Origin: CAYFJO01 sp964343305
GTDB lineage: Bacteria > Planctomycetota > Planctomycetia > Pirellulales > Pirellulaceae
DNA length: 8,305 bases
Assembly: GCA_964343305.1 (NCBI GenBank)
Contig: CAYFJO010000462.1
Location: 1 to 8,305 of the forward strand
Direction of reading: 5' to 3'
In this document: one piece after another, positions 5,583-8,305 of the stretch
Layout of the letters: each line of letters starts with the position of its first letter
Position numbering within the stretch: position 1 is the stretch's first letter
Translations under genes and position numbers: made by a program
Notes under the pieces: model-generated
The model's database searches: none
Told to the model about the DNA's origin: nothing
What the model saw: only the letters and a program-made list of their open reading frames with translations

Positions 5583-8305
5583 CTACTTCTTCTTTGGCGG
5601 CGGCGGTGCGCGAAACTGCCATTTGTGGTGCAACAGGCGGCGGAGGTACGGGTTCACGGTTTCTTTGTACGAAAGCATCTTTATGCGCATCCCTGTCTGC
5701 ACAGACAGCGACAGCAGACGCGCGTAACCGGCGTGGCGACCGGCAGCCAACAGGGGTTCCGGCGGCATGAAATGGGCGATCTCGCCGCGGGCAATGCGGT
5801 GGAGATACAGCGCGTGCAGCAATCCCATCTGCTGTGTCTCGGCACGCGGCTCCGCCTCGAGCGCGCCGAAAACACCAACGCTGACCCGTTCCCGATGAAA
5901 GTCGACGGCAGCCGCGCGCATTGTGCCGATTTCGTAGACACGCGCCGCGTTGACCCCGGTGCCCGTTCTCGGTTTGCCGCCCGTGAAACGCAGGCGTTCC
6001 GCACGGATGGTATAGCCTTCGAGTTGGCGCGCGGCGTCCTGGAGTTTGCTGATTTCGCTGTCGGTTCGGAAGCCAAGTTTTTCCGTGGGGCCCGTGGCCC
6101 CCGCCAGAGCGGCAAGGCTGGCGACCGTATTGTCGAGTTCATGCGTGATCTGCGTCTTGAACGCCGAATCCCAGGTGCGCGCCACAACTTCCAGGTACGC
6201 TCCCAAATCTTGCCGTGCCCGATCGACCCTGCGACGCCAGGCGTTGAGCGCCGGTTGCGGTTGCTTGAGCGACGCCTGCGCCAACAGCAGTTCGGCGACA
6301 ACCCCGTTCAATTGCGGCAGTGTCGACGCCAGATACACCATGGTTGCCTCCTCGGAACTGGCAATGTACTCGTTGGCAGCAGTCTCTCCGACCCTTCCCG
6401 TGGTCAGGGCCAGGCAGGTGTTCACATATTTCCGGGTTTTCTCGAATTCGTCGAGCAATACGCGCTGGTACGTGTTCAGGTCCTGCGTTTCGCCTTCCCG
6501 GTACCGCTTCACTATGGCCATCAGGTTTCCCACGACCGCCTGACGATGCTTGCCGACCACCCAGACATCCATGTCCACGTCATTGAAATCGACCGGCCGT
6601 AACTGCCCTGCCCCGGGCACGTCCTGGATCTGATGCAATGACGCCGCCGGGCGATCACGGAACTCGCGCAGCTTCAAGTACAGTTCCGCCAGTGGCCGCC
6701 AGTCAGCATCCGTTTCGGGCAGCACGGCCAGCTGAAGTGCGAGCTGTTCCACCACACCGCGCAACCAGTGTTTCTCGGTAATCAGCGCTTGTTTAGCCCT
6801 GTCTTTCTGTCCCAGGGAACCACCAGTTATACCGTGTCTGAGTCGCACGTAATCCATCTGACTATTGAACTCGGGCACCACGACACGCGCCGTCACTTCG
6901 GTGCGCAGACGCTGTTCGATCGCGGCGTATTCGTCCTTGTTTCGGCAGACACTGTCGGGCCGCCGCAGGCGTTCTGTTTCGGCCGGCGCCGGACCGGTCA
7001 GGGGCAGGCGCGTCAGGGCCTGGCGCTGGGCGTCGGTGCTGCCATCGTGACGATCTGCGAGCTCGATGGCCGCCAACCGCGTCGCGAACACCTTCTCCGC
7101 CGGGGACAGTGATTGAGCTGCGAGCGCCATGAGTTCAGCGAAGACGCCCAGTTGGTCCTGAGCGACTGCCTGCTCCCTGAACACGGGCGGGGGCTCGCGC
7201 TCGAACTTCAACGGTGGCAACGGCGGCGGCGTGGGCACTGGGGGGGCGTTCTTCCGCTTCGGCTTTCTTGCCGCCACGGCGGCTTCGTAATCGCGTCGTT
7301 CGCCGGCCAGCATCAGCATGGACAACTGATGATTGCGGACCAGTGGCCAGAGTGCGGCCGATTCGTTCGCCGCGATCAGACGACTGTCCTGGGCAAGAAA
7401 CGTCATTACCGGACGCCAGAATTCGTTGAACCCTTTGCCGCTTGCCGGCGCTTCCAAGGCCCGTTCAAACAAGGTCGCATAAGACTCCCGCAGGGACAAC
7501 CGCGCCCGGTGCCGGACTGCGAGCGCTTCGGGCACAGCGCCTTGGGCCGTGACCAGCACGCGGTTAAGCACCTGCCGCAGATCCGTCAGGACCGCCTTGA
7601 CCGCGGCCGGACCGACAGGCTTGCCGGCCGTCGACTCCGTGCGGTCGCTCTGGTCCCCACCCGCCCAGTCTTCTTCGCCGTGGTCCTCGTCGGTCTCGGT
7701 TTCCGACTGCTGCGGGTGCAACGAACGTCTGATCTCGACCACACGCCGCACCTCCGTCCTGAGTGTCGCGGTCGGCAGTGATTTCAGATGCCGGGACACA
7801 CTCACCGCGCGGACAAGCGCGTGCTCGAGAGTCGAGAGCACGAGAGCGAGTCTCTCCGCCGGAACCTCTTGATCCGTGAGCAGTGCATCGACAGCATCGC
7901 GCAGACCGAAACAGCGCCACATGATGTTCTTGAGTTCACGGTAATCGAGCGACGGTATCAGGTGCTGTTCGAGCAAATTGAGCATCAGCTCATTGCGGCT
8001 GCGGACGGCGGCCGTGCCGTCTTTCTCGCGTCGCGCGAGTAACAGGGCCAGCCGCAGCGTCGCGATCATCTGCCGAACGTCCTCTTTGTCCGCGGCTGTG
8101 GACGTGAGAAAATGCTCGCGTTCGCAGAGGTCGATGAGCGAGTGCATGGACGGCTCTTCCGCAAGTTCGATTCCCATGGTCTGTGCGCGTTCGAGGATAC
8201 GTTTGTAGATGCTGGCGTTGATCGGCAGCGGCAGGGTCTCCAAGTCGTCGCCCTGGGTCGTGGACTCACTGGCTTTGTCCAGTGCCTCGGCTACGAATCT
8301 GAGCG
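5583..8305 (-). CDS. Large, mostly helical protein of unknown family, start beyond the window
   Basis: At least 906 residues lie in the window. A TTG at 8243 could be read as a start, but the frame continues without a stop for 20 more codons (ending ...KASESTTQGDD) to the right edge, and no ribosome site supports the TTG. The gene is therefore taken as 5'-incomplete. Counting from that TTG, residues 1-178 are helical and Leu/Arg-rich (LRLALLLARRE, LVLSTLEHALVRAV). Residues 179-204 are an acidic, probably disordered linker (SETETDEDHGEED). Residues 205-325 are helical, 326-355 are a basic and proline-rich linker (PTPPPLPPLKFE), and 360-870 are again helical. The tail is PPPPKKK. No nucleotide-binding, protease or membrane motif is apparent, and I do not recognise the family. 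A long interaction scaffold is inferred. It is tightly coupled to the secreted toroid gene downstream, suggesting a shared process across the membrane. Confidence 0.8.
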   Translation of the reverse strand, partial: LRFVAEALDKASESTTQGDDLETLPLPINASIYKRILERAQTMGIELAEEPSMHSLIDLCEREHFLTSTAADKEDVRQMIATLRLALLLARREKDGTAAVRSRNELMLNLLEQHLIPSLDYRELKNIMWRCFGLRDAVDALLTDQEVPAERLALVLSTLEHALVRAVSVSRHLKSLPTATLRTEVRRVVEIRRSLHPQQSETETDEDHGEEDWAGGDQSDRTESTAGKPVGPAAVKAVLTDLRQVLNRVLVTAQGAVPEALAVRHRARLSLRESYATLFERALEAPASGKGFNEFWRPVMTFLAQDSRLIAANESAALWPLVRNHQLSMLMLAGERRDYEAAVAARKPKRKNAPPVPTPPPLPPLKFEREPPPVFREQAVAQDQLGVFAELMALAAQSLSPAEKVFATRLAAIELADRHDGSTDAQRQALTRLPLTGPAPAETERLRRPDSVCRNKDEYAAIEQRLRTEVTARVVVPEFNSQMDYVRLRHGITGGSLGQKDRAKQALITEKHWLRGVVEQLALQLAVLPETDADWRPLAELYLKLREFRDRPAASLHQIQDVPGAGQLRPVDFNDVDMDVWVVGKHRQAVVGNLMAIVKRYREGETQDLNTYQRVLLDEFEKTRKYVNTCLALTTGRVGETAANEYIASSEEATMVYLASTLPQLNGVVAELLLAQASLKQPQPALNAWRRRVDRARQDLGAYLEVVARTWDSAFKTQITHELDNTVASLAALAGATGPTEKLGFRTDSEISKLQDAARQLEGYTIRAERLRFTGGKPRTGTGVNAARVYEIGTMRAAAVDFHRERVSVGVFGALEAEPRAETQQMGLLHALYLHRIARGEIAHFMPPEPLLAAGRHAGYARLLSLSVQTGMRIKMLSYKETVNPYLRRLLHHKWQFRAPPPPKKK

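Noticed and set aside
5625..6602. 325-codon plus-strand frame opposite the giant protein gene
   Set aside because: It lies entirely antisense to a better frame. Long antisense frames are expected in GC-rich coding DNA. It has no ribosome site or domain.
7113..7781. 222-codon plus-strand frame
   Set aside because: Also antisense to the giant gene, very rich in Arg, His and Gln, with no recognisable content.

Overview
The window most resembles a member of the Planctomycetota, probably Pirellulaceae or Rhodopirellula-like. This is inferred from protein style, not from a marker gene. Four or five proteins are short and secreted with signal peptides. There is a secreted alpha-alpha toroid (prenyltransferase/squalene-oxidase repeat) protein, a secreted PDZ protein with a charged beta-repeat region, and a Ycf46/spastin-type AAA ATPase remnant with the wording LLGVPGTGKS...KALGNE. 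Intergenic regions are long and decayed. No rRNA, tRNA, CRISPR array, intact transposase or phage gene is visible.

Left part (1-3830), plus strand. An unrecognised reading frame (24-260) ends just before a secreted jelly-roll (LamG/GH43_C2-like) protein (265-891). A nested 8+8 bp inverted repeat begins on the last base of that gene's stop codon and is a likely terminator. About 1.2 kb without an intact gene follows. It holds a broken AAA-ATPase fragment (1433-1747) that keeps its Walker A motif and then breaks by frameshift and truncation, plus weaker coding-like debris upstream. Next comes a possible operon: a secreted PDZ protein with three 34-residue repeats (2089-3147), a doubtful 74-codon secreted microprotein (3156-3380) and a 138-residue secreted protein (3414-3830).

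Middle (about 3831-4440). No convincing gene. This convergent intergenic region contains an unusual run of local inverted repeats (13, 6, 7, 6+3 and 6 bp stems) and a palindrome of a type I associate with dispersed bacterial repeats. It is the best candidate here for an undescribed structured or repetitive element.

Right part (4438-8305), minus strand, visibly more GC-rich. A very large, mostly helical protein of unknown family enters from beyond the right edge: its frame stays open to the last base, so its true start is not in the window. Six bases after its stop, the secreted toroid protein starts. The two form a tight operon that ends in a hairpin at 4438-4463.

Functional reading: the window is mainly envelope or periplasmic proteins of unknown role, plus gene debris. 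No complete known pathway or defence system can be demonstrated. The large-protein/toroid pair and the structured repeat region are the two things most worth pursuing.
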